From Paraburkholderia sp. (GTDB lineage Bacteria > Pseudomonadota > Gammaproteobacteria > Burkholderiales > Burkholderiaceae), in the NCBI GenBank assembly GCA_004322045.1, contig SCRN01000013.1, positions 124,001 through 188,000 of the forward strand: a stretch of 64,000 bases of DNA, in the 5' to 3' direction. The position numbers and the translations under genes were made by a program. Within the stretch, counting starts at the first letter, position 1, and the number at the start of each line of letters is the position of its first letter. Shown here piece after piece: positions 45,086-55,300 of the stretch. The notes under the pieces were generated by a model that was not told the origin of the DNA, ran no database searches, and saw only the letters and a program-made list of their open reading frames with translations.

Positions 45086-46069
45086 ATGTCTACGCTTCAC
45101 ACTTCGTGTCCCGCACCGCACCGGCGTCACCTCTCGGCCCGCTCGCTGCGCGCGTTCGCCGGTCGCGTTGCGGCCGCTTTGACGATCGGCTTTTCGGTTT
45201 TCACGGGAGCGGGAATGGGTTCTGCCGCCGCGGCGGCCACGGTGGCGGCAGCGCCTGCCGCGGTAGCTTCGACGCCGGCCAGCGCGCCGCTTGCCGTGAC
45301 GTCGACCGGGCTCGTGCGCATGCCAGACGGGCGCCTGCTCGCGCCCGAGTTCGCGCGCATTGTGAACCGCGGCGAATTGGTGGTGGCGATGCTCGGCGTC
45401 GATCAGCCGCCGTTCTTCGAGACGCGCAACGGCCGCCTGCAAGGCATCGACGTCGATATCGCCGACGAATTGGCCGCTAAGCTCGGCGTCAAGGTGCGCT
45501 TCAACCGCGACGCGAAAACCTTCGACGGCGTGGTCGGCCTGCTCGCGAACGGCGACGCCGATCTCGCGATCAGCAAGTTGTCGCGAACGCTGGCGCGCGC
45601 CGAGCTCATCAGCTTCAGCACGCCGTATGTCCGGCTGCATCGCGCGCTCCTGCTCAATCGCATCAACTTCGCGCAGGTGGCGCATGGCCGCACCGCGCCC
45701 GACGTGATCCGTTCGTACGACAGCACGATCGGCGTGGTGATGAACTCGTCTTACTCGCAATATGTGCGCACCAACTTTCCGGATGCGAAGGTCAGGCCGT
45801 ATCCGAGTTGGGATGCGCTCCTCGGTGCGCTCGACAAGGGGGAAGTGACGGCCGCTTACCGCGACGAATTCGAAGTGAAGCATGTCCTCAAAAGCAACCC
45901 GACGGCATCGCTGAAGCTGCGCGTGGTCACGCTGGACGATCTCGACGATCCGATCGCGATCGGTGTGAACGTATCGACGCCCGCCATGCTCGCGTTCGTC
46001 AATCAGTTCCTGAGCGAACGCAGCAAGAAGCTCGACGTCAAGACGTTGCTGCAGGCAACCGATAACTAA
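45086..46069 (+). CDS. Periplasmic amino-acid-type solute-binding protein (SBP_bac_3)
   Basis: The 327 residues start with a signal sequence or anchor (about 25-60, low-complexity Ala-rich region to 80) and then a full SBP_bac_3 fold (about 90-320), with GELVVAMLGVDQPPFFE, GIDVDIADELAAKLGVKVRF, DLAISKLSRTLARAELISFS and DDPIAIGVN. These bind polar or acidic amino acids in ABC systems. No ABC permease or ATPase is near; instead a DAACS carrier follows by 28 bases. It may serve as a sensor or as an unusual partner of the carriers. Confidence 0.85.
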   Translation: MSTLHTSCPAPHRRHLSARSLRAFAGRVAAALTIGFSVFTGAGMGSAAAAATVAAAPAAVASTPASAPLAVTSTGLVRMPDGRLLAPEFARIVNRGELVVAMLGVDQPPFFETRNGRLQGIDVDIADELAAKLGVKVRFNRDAKTFDGVVGLLANGDADLAISKLSRTLARAELISFSTPYVRLHRALLLNRINFAQVAHGRTAPDVIRSYDSTIGVVMNSSYSQYVRTNFPDAKVRPYPSWDALLGALDKGEVTAAYRDEFEVKHVLKSNPTASLKLRVVTLDDLDDPIAIGVNVSTPAMLAFVNQFLSERSKKLDVKTLLQATDN

Positions 46070-46097
46070 AAAGACAGCGCATTTCGGAGACCGAACG

Positions 46098-47375
46098 ATG
46101 AATACTAAAAAGCTTTATGCCTTCGCCGTGAACCCGTGGGTGGTGATCGGCGCGCTCGCGCTCGGCAGCGCTTTCGGCTTGTTGCTTCCCGCGATGGCGG
46201 CGAGGCTGGAGGTGATCGGCGATCTTTACGTCAACTTGTTGAAGATGACGACGTTGCCGTTCATGGTATCGGCGGTGATCTTCAGCCTGCAGCGCCTCTT
46301 TCGCGATGGCGGCACATCGCGGCTGCTGCTGCGCGTGGTGATCGTGATCTTGGGCGCATCGGCGACGGTCGCGCTCGTGGGCGCGATCGTGCTGTTGACG
46401 ATGCGCCCAGGCGTCAATATCTCGACGGCAACGATGCATACGTTCGGCGCGATGGTGGGCAGCGACGATTCGGGCTCGAACGAGACGGTAATGAGCCTGT
46501 ATGGAACGGACACCGTGCCCAAGACCATCGGCTTGACCGACATGCTCAAAAGTCTGGTCCCGAGCAATATCTTCGCGGCGCTGGCCAGCGGCGACGCGCT
46601 CAAGGCGTTGGTGTTCGCATTGCTGTTCGGCCTGGCCGTTGGCCGCGTGCCGGAACGCATCTCGGTAGGCTTGAGCCAAGCGCTCGAAACCGTGTATCAC
46701 GCGTGCCAGAAGCTCATGCATTGGCTCAGCTATCCGCTGCCGCTGATCCTGTTCTGCATGAGCGCCGCGCAGTTGGGCAAATCGGGGGTGGGGCCGCTGC
46801 ATGCGATGCTGCAATTCGTCATCGCGTTCTTCGTCGTTGCGTTGTTGCTGCTCGTCATTGCCGCGACCATCATCTGGAAGCGTTCGGCCAATTCGCTCGG
46901 CAGCACGCTCGAGGCACTGCGTGCGCCGTTCGCGCTCGCACTCGCGACGCGCAACAGCGCCGCCTGCATGCCGAGCATGATCGAAAGCCTCGTCGACCGG
47001 CTCGGCTTTGCCCGCTCGCGCGTCGAGTTGATGGTGCCGCTGACGGTGTCGCTCTTACGCGTCGGGCCGATGGTCTACTACGTGTGCGCAACGCTGTTCA
47101 TCGCGCAGCTCTACGGCAAGCACCTCGGTGTGGCCGAAGTCGCCACCGTCCTGCTCGCATCGGTCCTTGCGGGCTTCGCATCGGCGGGGATGACCGGTCT
47201 CGTGACGGTGTCGCTGATCGGCATGACTTGCGTGTACCTGAGCCTGCCGTTCGAGGCGGCCTTCATTCTGTTCCTTGCAGTCGATCCGCTGTGCGACATG
47301 CTGCGCACGCTGATCCTCGTCATCGGCAATACGGCGGCCGTGTCGATCATTTGCCCCCGGCCGCTCAAGCTCTAG
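46098..47375 (+). CDS. DAACS-family dicarboxylate/amino-acid carrier, sodium-site residues altered
   Basis: The 425-residue inner-membrane protein has eight hydrophobic helices and the hairpin HP1 TRNSAACMPSMIESL of the glutamate transporter fold. TM8 keeps the substrate ligands as VDPLCDMLRT (GltPh D394, R397). The TM7 NMDGT motif is replaced by LRVGP, and the TM8 sodium ligands N401 and D405 (GltPh numbers, by alignment) read L and N. Coupling may therefore differ from the usual sodium mode. It lies between the solute-binding protein and the racemase (10 bases before it). Confidence 0.85.
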   Translation: MNTKKLYAFAVNPWVVIGALALGSAFGLLLPAMAARLEVIGDLYVNLLKMTTLPFMVSAVIFSLQRLFRDGGTSRLLLRVVIVILGASATVALVGAIVLLTMRPGVNISTATMHTFGAMVGSDDSGSNETVMSLYGTDTVPKTIGLTDMLKSLVPSNIFAALASGDALKALVFALLFGLAVGRVPERISVGLSQALETVYHACQKLMHWLSYPLPLILFCMSAAQLGKSGVGPLHAMLQFVIAFFVVALLLLVIAATIIWKRSANSLGSTLEALRAPFALALATRNSAACMPSMIESLVDRLGFARSRVELMVPLTVSLLRVGPMVYYVCATLFIAQLYGKHLGVAEVATVLLASVLAGFASAGMTGLVTVSLIGMTCVYLSLPFEAAFILFLAVDPLCDMLRTLILVIGNTAAVSIICPRPLKL

Positions 47376-47384
47376 GGGGCGGCC

Positions 47385-48095
47385 ATGGCGTTGATAGGCA
47401 TCCTAGGCGGCATGGGGCCGCTTGCCACCGTCGATTTCATCGAACGGGTGATCGCGTTGACGACCTCGGCCGGGGCCTGGTGCGACCAGCAGCATTTGCC
47501 GTTGCTGGTGGCGCATCTGCCGCATATTCCCGACCGGTCCGAGGCGTTGCTCGGCACCGGCGAAAACCCGTTGCCGGCGCTGCTGCGCGGCATCGACATG
47601 TTGAACCGAAACGAGGTGGAGCTCATCGTCATTCCCTGCAACTCGGCCCATCACTGGTACGACGCGATGTGCGCCGAGAGCCGCGCGCCCATCATTCACA
47701 TCGCCGAGGCGAGCGTCGCGGCGCTGCCCGCAGGCATCGGGCGCGTGGCTGTGCTGGCGACGGGCGGCACCTTTCATTGCGGGCTCTATCAGCGCATGCT
47801 CGCCGCGCGCGGGTTCGAAGCGGTCGAGCCGGACCTCGACACGCAGCGGCACATCGATGCGTGTATCCGCGACGTCAAGGCCGGAAAGATCGGCGCATCG
47901 ACCGAACACCTCGCGCTTGCGCTGGACTGGTTCGTCCGTCATGGCGCGAAGGCGGGCATCCTGGGCTGCACCGAGTTGCCGCTTGCCGCGCAGCAGATGG
48001 ACGCTGCGCCTATCCCGATGATCGACAGCACGCTCGAACTCGCGCGCGCGACAGTGTCGTACGGTCTCGCGCACGGCTGGAATCAGGCGCTATGA
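47385..48095 (+). CDS. Aspartate/glutamate racemase family protein
   Basis: Cofactor-independent two-cysteine racemase of the Asp/Glu family. The 236 residues start with IGILGGMGPLAT and hold both catalytic cysteines: C85 in IPCNSAHHW and C195 in LGCTELPL. Both are present, so it should be active; whether the substrate is aspartate, glutamate or another acid is not readable. It is flanked by two carriers, and its stop overlaps the start of the second as ATGA (48092-48095). Confidence 0.93.
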   Translation: MALIGILGGMGPLATVDFIERVIALTTSAGAWCDQQHLPLLVAHLPHIPDRSEALLGTGENPLPALLRGIDMLNRNEVELIVIPCNSAHHWYDAMCAESRAPIIHIAEASVAALPAGIGRVAVLATGGTFHCGLYQRMLAARGFEAVEPDLDTQRHIDACIRDVKAGKIGASTEHLALALDWFVRHGAKAGILGCTELPLAAQQMDAAPIPMIDSTLELARATVSYGLAHGWNQAL

Positions 48096-49513
48096 ACAAG
48101 CTGAGACAACTGCCCAATTCGGCGCTGCTCTTGCTGCTGTGCGTGCTGCTGGGCGCTGTCGCGGGCGCGTTCGCCGAGCCGGTGGGCGAGGCGGCCTATG
48201 CGGTCGGCCAGCTCTACATTTCGATTGTCAATATGGCTGCCGTCCCGTTGCTCGTGGTGGCCATGTTCTTCGGGCTGCGCCAGCTCATGGGGCTACCGCG
48301 TCCCGGCCTGCGTATCGGCACGATGCTGATGTTGGCGCTTGCGCTCGTGGCGCTATCGGCCCTCGCCGGGACGCTGGCCGGCGTGGTCGCGGCGCCCGGA
48401 TTGGGCTTGTCGCAAGCTGCGCATGCCGAGCTTGGCCGGCTGATCTTGTCTAGCGGCGGCGATGCCGGCGAAGTGCGCATGGCGCTGTTCTCGCAAGGCG
48501 CACAAGGCACACCCGAGCATCTGTTCGCACTGACCGAAATCGTCCCCGACAATTTCTACGGCGCGCTTGCGAACGGCCGGGCGCTCGGCATCCTGACCTG
48601 CACGATCGTCTTCGGCATGGCGTTCGCCGCCCTGTCCGCCGAGCAGACGAAGGTGCTCAACGGCATCTTCGAGAGCATCTACCGCACGCTCGAAGCGCTG
48701 ATCGATTACGCCAACCTGTTGTTGCCCGTGCTGGTCTTCGGCACGGCCGCCCATATGGTCGCGCATATGCCGCGCGAGATTCTATCGGCGATGGGCGGCT
48801 TCATTTTCGTCTTCGTGATTTCGGCGGGCGTATTGTCGTGCATCGCGCTTGCCACGATCGCAGCGCGTACGCGCGTCTCGTTCAGCCATACCGTCGCATC
48901 CCTGCGCGCGCCGATGTTGGTCGGATTCACGTCCGGCACGGCGACCGCGGCGATCCCCCACACGATCGAGGCGATGAGCGCGAAGCTCGGCCTCAGTCGA
49001 GGCGTAGCGGATCTCGTCGTGCCGTTCGGTGCGGTGTTTTTGCGCGCCGGTTCGGCGCTTTACTTCGCGCTCGTCGCCTCCTTCGTCGCGAACTTGTACG
49101 GCAACTCGCTCAGTCTCGGCGATTGTGTAATGATCTGCGCCGCCTCCACGGTGGCCGCGTTCGCATCGGCAGGGCGCAACGGCGTGGGGGGCATTGCCGT
49201 TGCGGGAATCGCCTTGTCGCTGCTGCGTTTGCCCGTGGAGGCCGCTTTGGTGATATTCGTCGGGATCGATCTGATTTGCGACGGTCCGCGCAATTTGCTG
49301 AGCCTGCTGTCCACCTGCATGGTCGTGGCGCTGGCGTCGGCGGGCTTGCAAACCGATCGGGCCGCTAGCGCTCAACCGAGCGCGATGCCGCATCGCGATT
49401 CCGTGGTCGTGCGCCTGGCGTTCACACGCGCGCAGCTTGCGGTAGTGGCGGGCTGCGCCTTCGTGGCGGCTTCTTTGATCGTAGTCATGGGTATAGGAGT
49501 GGGGGCAAGATGA
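48092..49513 (+). CDS. Second DAACS-family carrier, sodium-site residues altered
   Basis: A 473-residue carrier of the same family as that at 46098, but clearly divergent from it. Hairpin HP1 reads TSGTATAAIPHTIEAMS, and TM8 IDLICDGPRNLLSLLST keeps D394 and R397 (GltPh numbering by alignment), whereas N401 and D405 read S and T. The TM7 NMDGT is LRAGS; both carriers share the Arg in that place. A hydrophobic helix of about 25 residues is added at the C-terminus. Start ATG 48092 overlaps the racemase; a long open frame upstream is not coding. It ends in ATGA with tssJ. Confidence 0.88.
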   Translation: MNKLRQLPNSALLLLLCVLLGAVAGAFAEPVGEAAYAVGQLYISIVNMAAVPLLVVAMFFGLRQLMGLPRPGLRIGTMLMLALALVALSALAGTLAGVVAAPGLGLSQAAHAELGRLILSSGGDAGEVRMALFSQGAQGTPEHLFALTEIVPDNFYGALANGRALGILTCTIVFGMAFAALSAEQTKVLNGIFESIYRTLEALIDYANLLLPVLVFGTAAHMVAHMPREILSAMGGFIFVFVISAGVLSCIALATIAARTRVSFSHTVASLRAPMLVGFTSGTATAAIPHTIEAMSAKLGLSRGVADLVVPFGAVFLRAGSALYFALVASFVANLYGNSLSLGDCVMICAASTVAAFASAGRNGVGGIAVAGIALSLLRLPVEAALVIFVGIDLICDGPRNLLSLLSTCMVVALASAGLQTDRAASAQPSAMPHRDSVVVRLAFTRAQLAVVAGCAFVAASLIVVMGIGVGAR

Positions 49514-50091
49514 CCGACTGGCGACGCTCTGCGGGACAGCCTTCCTTCGCGCATGGCAGCGTGCTGCGCGATGCGCACGCGTGCTCGCGCGCAACGAGGT
49601 ACGCGGCGCGCGGCAACACGGCTCGCATCCGGCGATGGGCCGCGGGCCTCATGGCCGCAGTGTGCTTGGCGGGACTTGGCGGGTGTTCGATGCTGTTTCC
49701 GTCGGGCGACAAAGTGAAATGGGACGAGCTCACGCTCGCGGCAAGCGACGAAGCGAACAACGACAGCCCGGTCGCCGTCGACGTCGTATTCGTGACGGAC
49801 AAGACCCTGCTCGCCCGCGTGGCGGAGCTGCCCGCTTCGAAATGGTTTGCCGTGCGCGGCGATCTTGCCGCCACCTTTCCCGATTCGATCCGCTATCAAA
49901 GTTGGGAGCTCGTGCCCGGCCAACGGCTCGTCGTGCCCGGAGAAAAGCTTCGAGGGCCGCGCGTGGCGGGCGTCTTCGTATTTGCGGACTACTCGGGGCC
50001 GGGCGCCAATCGCGTACGCGTCGAGCGGTTCAACGGCCGGCTCGTCGTGCAGCTGGGCGACAACGCATTTTCCGTTTCGAGTGTGAAATGA
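49510..50091 (+). CDS. tssJ: T6SS outer-membrane lipoprotein TssJ
   Basis: Anchors the TssJLM membrane complex in the outer membrane. The lipobox LGGC places the lipidated cysteine at C59, and the mature part KWDELTLAASDEANNDSPVAVDVV onwards is typical of TssJ, with the loop-rich FAVRGDLAATFPDS and RLVVPGEKLRGP. The predicted start ATG 49510 overlaps the previous stop by four bases but leaves a signal sequence with about 40 residues before the hydrophobic core; a later alternative start would be needed for a normal length. Confidence 0.9.
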   Translation: MTDWRRSAGQPSFAHGSVLRDAHACSRATRYAARGNTARIRRWAAGLMAAVCLAGLGGCSMLFPSGDKVKWDELTLAASDEANNDSPVAVDVVFVTDKTLLARVAELPASKWFAVRGDLAATFPDSIRYQSWELVPGQRLVVPGEKLRGPRVAGVFVFADYSGPGANRVRVERFNGRLVVQLGDNAFSVSSVK

Positions 50092-50175
50092 CCGAACTTC
50101 GCTGTTCCTTCGATCGTCGGCGCGCAACCCCGCCGCGCGCCTGCCGGGCCTTTCTCCTTGACGGGAGGCGCCGTC

Positions 50176-51507
50176 ATGTCTGAGCGACTCGTTCCTGTCG
50201 TCGACCGCGTCGAGTGGTTCGAGGGCATGCTGCTCGCGCCGCAGCACTTTCAACTGCTCGGCGCGCGTGTCGATTCGCTCGTCGCGTGGCAGAGCTTGGC
50301 CGCGGCCCCGTTCAGTTGGGGCGTGCGGCGCCTCGTGTTCGACGAGGGATTGCTCGCGGCAGGTATCGTGCGCGTGCTTGCGCTCGAGGCGATCATGCCT
50401 GATGGCACGGCGGTGTCGTATTCGGCCGAACTCGCTCAGCACGGCCGGCTCGAGCTGTCGCTCGCCCCGTTCGCGGAGCGGCTCGCCACGGCTGCGCTAG
50501 AGATCTATCTGACGCTGCCCGTCGCTTCGTCGGCGCGCGGCGAATCCGACATGCGCCGGTTCCGCTCGGTGGCGGGCGAGCCGGTGGAAGACGACACCTC
50601 GGGCGCGCCGCCGGCCGACATTCCCCGCCTCGTGCCGAACCTCGCCCTCGAAGCGGGCGAAGTGCCGTCCGGGCGCTTCGTGTCGCTGTGTCTCGGCGCC
50701 GTCTACAAGGACAATGAAGTCGTCAAGCTCGGAGAGCGTCAACCTCCGCTGCTCGAAGTGGCGCGCGACAATCCGCTTTGGAAAGCGGTTGCGGGGCTGC
50801 TCGGCCAAGTGCGCGGCAAGGCGGCGTTCGTCGCGCGGCAGACGGCCATCCCCTCGTCGAAGGCGGATGATCGCTTGACCCAGCTCGAGCTGAAGGACCG
50901 CTTGCGCAGCCTCCTTTCGGCGCTGCCGCTGGCCGAAGCCGTATTGCGTACGCCACATCTGCATCCGCTCGCGCTCTATCATGCCCTCGCCGCGCTGCAT
51001 GGCTCGCTGTCGATGCTCGCGCCCGGTGGCCTGCCGCCCGTGCCGCCGGACTACGATCATGCCGATCCGCTCGCCGTCTTCACGCCGCTGCTCGGCTCGT
51101 TGCGCGAAGCGATCGCCGAAGTGAGCGAAGGGTACCGCGAGCGCAAGTTCCGCTACGGCAACGAGATGTTCGAGATCGTCCTGCAGGCGCAGTGGGTGCA
51201 GGGGCGGCTGGTCGTCGGCTTGCGCGGCCAATCGGATCGAGATCTGCTCGCTTGGATCGATGGCGCAGTGATCGGCTCCGAGTCGGTCTATGCATCGCTG
51301 CGCAGCCGGCGCGTGCTCGGCGCGGCGCGCCGCGCGGTGGAGTATGCGGAGGAGCTCGGCATACGGTCGGGTTCCGGCTACCTGCTGTTCGAGGTGCAAG
51401 CCGATCCCGCGCTCGTGCGTGCAGGCGAGGCCCTTGTCATCAGCAATCCGAACGAAGGGGCCAGCGCGCAGCGGCCTCAGGAAATGCTGCTGTTCACGAA
51501 AGACTGA
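50176..51507 (+). CDS. tssK: T6SS baseplate-membrane connector TssK
   Basis: Links the baseplate to the membrane complex. The 443 residues begin with MSERLVPVVDRVEWFEGMLL and APQHFQ, the family signature. Start ATG 50176 has GGGAGGCG upstream; six earlier open codons are less likely. The C-terminal domain that contacts TssL is present (about 330-443). The gene follows tssJ by 84 bases. Confidence 0.96.
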   Translation: MSERLVPVVDRVEWFEGMLLAPQHFQLLGARVDSLVAWQSLAAAPFSWGVRRLVFDEGLLAAGIVRVLALEAIMPDGTAVSYSAELAQHGRLELSLAPFAERLATAALEIYLTLPVASSARGESDMRRFRSVAGEPVEDDTSGAPPADIPRLVPNLALEAGEVPSGRFVSLCLGAVYKDNEVVKLGERQPPLLEVARDNPLWKAVAGLLGQVRGKAAFVARQTAIPSSKADDRLTQLELKDRLRSLLSALPLAEAVLRTPHLHPLALYHALAALHGSLSMLAPGGLPPVPPDYDHADPLAVFTPLLGSLREAIAEVSEGYRERKFRYGNEMFEIVLQAQWVQGRLVVGLRGQSDRDLLAWIDGAVIGSESVYASLRSRRVLGAARRAVEYAEELGIRSGSGYLLFEVQADPALVRAGEALVISNPNEGASAQRPQEMLLFTKD

Positions 51508-51521
51508 CGGTGTACACCACG

Positions 51522-52280
51522 ATGGCACGCACCCCTATCGAAACGAAAGAGAACGACCTCGCGATGGACCAGTTTTGCGCGTTCCTCGACGAACTCGTCA
51601 AATCGCAACGGCGTTTCTCCGAGGCGGCCGAGGCCGATGCAGAGCAAGCTGCACAGGGCATGTCGCGGCATCTTTTGAACGTGCTCGAGATTCAGACGCT
51701 GCAGTCGCGCCGCGACAGTACGCGCTTCGACATCGAGAACGTGGCGGACGCCCGCTACCTCAAAGCCGTTCTCGCCGACGAATTGCTGCTCAACACGCCG
51801 TGGGCTGGGCGTGAGCGCTGGACCGCATACTTGCTCGAATCGTCGCTGTTCCGCACCAACATCGCGGGCGACCTCGTCTTCAAGAAGATCGAGGAATTGC
51901 TGTCGGACCGCGAGCCGTCGCGTCGAGAAATCGCTCGGTTGTACCTCTTCGCGCTCGCGATGGGCTTTCAAGGGCGCTTCCGCGGCGCGGGCGAGCAGGC
52001 CGATGCGCGACTGCGCAGCTATCGCGAGGAACTCTACGAATTCATTTATCAGCGCCGCGCCGATTTGGGCGGGCGCGATCGTGTGGTGGCCGAGTCCGCG
52101 TATACGAACACGCTTTCCCATATCGCGCCGCGCAAGCTGCCGACCGTCAGCCGGTGGAGCGTGATGACGCTGCTCGCGGTCGTTGCGTTGCTTGCGATTT
52201 CGGAGATGCTGTGGCTGTGGCAGTCGTGGCCGGTGCGTCAGGCCTTGCACGGCGATACCGTGGTGGGAGCGAGCTCATGA
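51522..52280 (+). CDS. tssL: T6SS inner-membrane protein TssL (DotU)
   Basis: The 252 residues hold the cytoplasmic DotU domain (about 20-200, with RYLKAVLADELLLNTPWAG) and one C-terminal membrane helix (MTLLAVVALLAISEMLWLW). There is no peptidoglycan-binding OmpA domain, so anchorage to the wall must come from another protein. Start ATG 51522 is 14 bases after tssK. ATG at 51564 (MDQFCAF) is an alternative. Confidence 0.94.
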   Translation: MARTPIETKENDLAMDQFCAFLDELVKSQRRFSEAAEADAEQAAQGMSRHLLNVLEIQTLQSRRDSTRFDIENVADARYLKAVLADELLLNTPWAGRERWTAYLLESSLFRTNIAGDLVFKKIEELLSDREPSRREIARLYLFALAMGFQGRFRGAGEQADARLRSYREELYEFIYQRRADLGGRDRVVAESAYTNTLSHIAPRKLPTVSRWSVMTLLAVVALLAISEMLWLWQSWPVRQALHGDTVVGASS

Positions 52281-52317
52281 ACGCCTTGCATCGTTCGTTC
52301 ATTGCGGGGGCGGCGCT

Positions 52318-55300
52318 ATGCTGACGAGCAATCTTTTCCTGTTGTCGGTCGCCGTGCTGATCGTCGTCGTGCTCGTCGTGCTCGGTGCGATTTTCTGGAT
52401 CGCGGCGCATAGCGCGCAGAACAAGCCGGCCGCCGACCGCAAGATCGTGCGGTTGCGCACGGATTCGCTGCGTAACGCGTTTCGCCATGCCGTCGAGCTG
52501 ATCGAAGGCAACATCGCCTCGCGCAGCGAGCGTTACAACGTGCCGTGGGTCATCGTCCTGAACGAAGGCGAAGACCCACGTCCGCTGCCGATCGCGCAAG
52601 CGGGCGTCGCAAGCGTCTTGAGCTCGGAGGCGGCCAACCCGGCCGCGATCCAAGGCATCTCGTGGAATTTCTTCGATCGCGGCGTCGTGATCGACATCAA
52701 GGCCGCCTACCTCGGCTCGCCCGACGAAAGCAGCGACGAAAAGCCGTGGGACGAATTTCTGAGCCTGTGCCGCAACTACCGGCCGCAGCGGCCGTTCGAT
52801 TCCGTCGTCGTGACCGTGCCGGCTTCCATGCTGCTCGCCGACCACCCCGACGCGCGGCTCGAATTGGAGCGCCACGCGAAGCTCGCACATCGCCGGCTAT
52901 GGCTCGCACAGAATCGCTTCGCGATGCGCTTTGCGGTCTACGTCGTCGTGACCGGCTGCGAGGATCTCGAAGGCTTCGCCGGGTTCGCGCGCGCGTTGCC
53001 CGAGCCGCTGCGTGCAAGCATGCTGGGCTGGTCTTCGCCGTTCGACCTGTCCACGACCTACCAATCGAGCTGGGTCGATGCCGCGATGGGCGGCATCGAG
53101 CGCGCGGTGTCGGACGCGAGCGCCGAATTGTTCACGCTCGATACGGGCATGCTCGACGTGCAGGGGTGTCTGCTGCTGCCCGCGCGCGTCGATGCGATAC
53201 GTGCGCAGTTGCAGCTGTATGTCGATGAACTGATGCGGCCGAGCGCCTATCACGAGCCGTTCTTCTTCCGCGGCATTTACCTGACCGGTGACAGCGGCGA
53301 ACTCGCGCAGCGGGGCGTCGAAGACCGGCAGCAGGCAGGCGACGCGGCGGCGCTCGATGCGCCCGAGGCGATCGATCCGTATGAAGCGCCGCGCGAGCCG
53401 CGCTTCGTAGCGGAGCCGGGTGCCGACACGGAGGGGCTGGAGCACGACGGGCACGACGGCGGCCGGGCGTTGAACGACCTCATGCTGCAGCCGGCCTTCC
53501 TGCGCGACTTGTTCGAGAAGAAGATCTTCCTCGAATACGGGTTGACGCGGCCGTCGCGCTCTCAACATCTCACACGGCCGTTGCTGCATCGCGCGGTGCG
53601 TTGGGGCGCGATTGCCATGTTGGGCGGCTGGACGATCGGGCTCACCGGCGCGACGTTGGTGTTGAGCCATCGCAACCCGCGGCTCGTCGCCGCATTGAAC
53701 GAACTGCACATCGATTCACAGGAACGCGACGCGGCCGCGCGCGGCGGCGAGGCTTTGCCGTCGGACTGGTACCGCAAGAAGACGTTGTCGTTGATCGGCA
53801 TGAACGATCAGCACATCGGCACGCTTTGGACCGTGTTCATGCCTGGCTCGTGGAGTGCATTCGACGATTTGGACGAACGCGTGCGGGCTCGCTTCGAACA
53901 CGAGTTCGGCGAGATCGCACTAACGGCGCTCGAACGCGAGATGCTGCTGCGCGTGAGCCGAATGACTGGCGTGGCGAGCGATCCGAGCACCGGCCAACTG
54001 ATTGCCGGCGGCGACTGCGCCGCTCCGGCGCTCGGCAGCGATTCGCCCGTGGTCAGCAGCTTGGCCGTCGAAGACCTGCCCGCGATGCAAGCGATGCAGC
54101 GTTATGTCTCTTCGGTCGATCAGCTCGATGCGGCCTTGGCGGCCATGCAGCGGTTGCAGCGGCCATCCTCGGGCAACGAAGAGGCGCTGCGGCTCGTGGT
54201 GCGCTATGCATTCGGCGTCGAACTGCAGGGCAACGTCGCCGGTAGCCTGCGTTATTTCTATCGCGATGCTTCGCGCCGCGGCGGCGCGTATTCGGCAGAC
54301 GGCACGGGCGGTTTGAATACGCCGGTGATTCGCGACGCAGTGCGCTGCACGTTCGATAAAGGCGCGCAGCAACTCGATGCGCAGATGTTCACGGGCAACC
54401 CGCTACTCACGGCCGAACGCGCGGTGACCGCACAGATCGACGCCTTGTCGGTCGGCGGCGTCGGCCTGGGCGATTTTGCGCAGACGGACGGCAGCTATCA
54501 GGCGATCGTCTCCGGCATCGACACGCAGCAACGACTGCTCGCCTCCGGCAAGGCGGGCTGGATGCACCAGGCTCAGTTCAACCCCGGCCCCGTGTGGGAG
54601 CGCACGTTCGTTCGCGCCACGCAAAACCGGCTGCTCGGCGCCGACCTCGTCGCGCAAACGCGGGAGCGTTCGGCCACGGCGTTCCAGGCTTTCACCAGCG
54701 AAATGGCGCAGCGTTTCGGCGGCCCGGACGGCGCCATCGTTTGGGTAGATAAGGATGCGCGCTACGCGGTTTCGCCGGCGCGGCTCGCTTTGCGCGACGG
54801 CTTGGCCAAGTTGTTGGCGCAGCCGTTCATGGTGGCGCCGCGCAATCTATCGTTGCCGACGGTGGCCGACGGTTCGATCGTGACGTGGGACCGCACGCGG
54901 CTGGATCAGGCGGTTGCAATCGGCGACGAGCGCAAGAAGTATCTGACCGATGGCCTTGCGACTCTGCCCGATGCCGTTCGGCCCGCCGTGCAGCAAGCGC
55001 TCGATGCGCAGTTTGCGCGTCTCGTCCTCGATCAAGTGGCGTCGGCGGCGTCCGTGTCGCCCACGGATGGCGATCCGAACAGTGCAGCTTTCGAGGCGGC
55101 ACGCCCCCGGCTCGTGAAAATCCGCGCCGCGCTTGCGGAAATGGGAGCGAACGCGCAGGCGAGCGATCTGGACATGTTCGTGTCGAGCGACGCCATGCAG
55201 CACCTCCGTCTGGTGGATGCGATGCTGACGCAATCGGATCTCTACGCGACCCGCCCGGCGTACAGCGGATCGACCACAGTCAAGCCGGTGCTTGCGGCAT

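Noticed and set aside
46136-48091. Open frame running over 650 codons before the second DAACS carrier
   Set aside because: It overlaps the first carrier and the racemase in another frame and has Arg-rich translation; the real gene starts at 48092.
52277-52324. 15-codon frame overlapping the tssL stop and tssM start
   Set aside because: Too short and without any support; probably chance.
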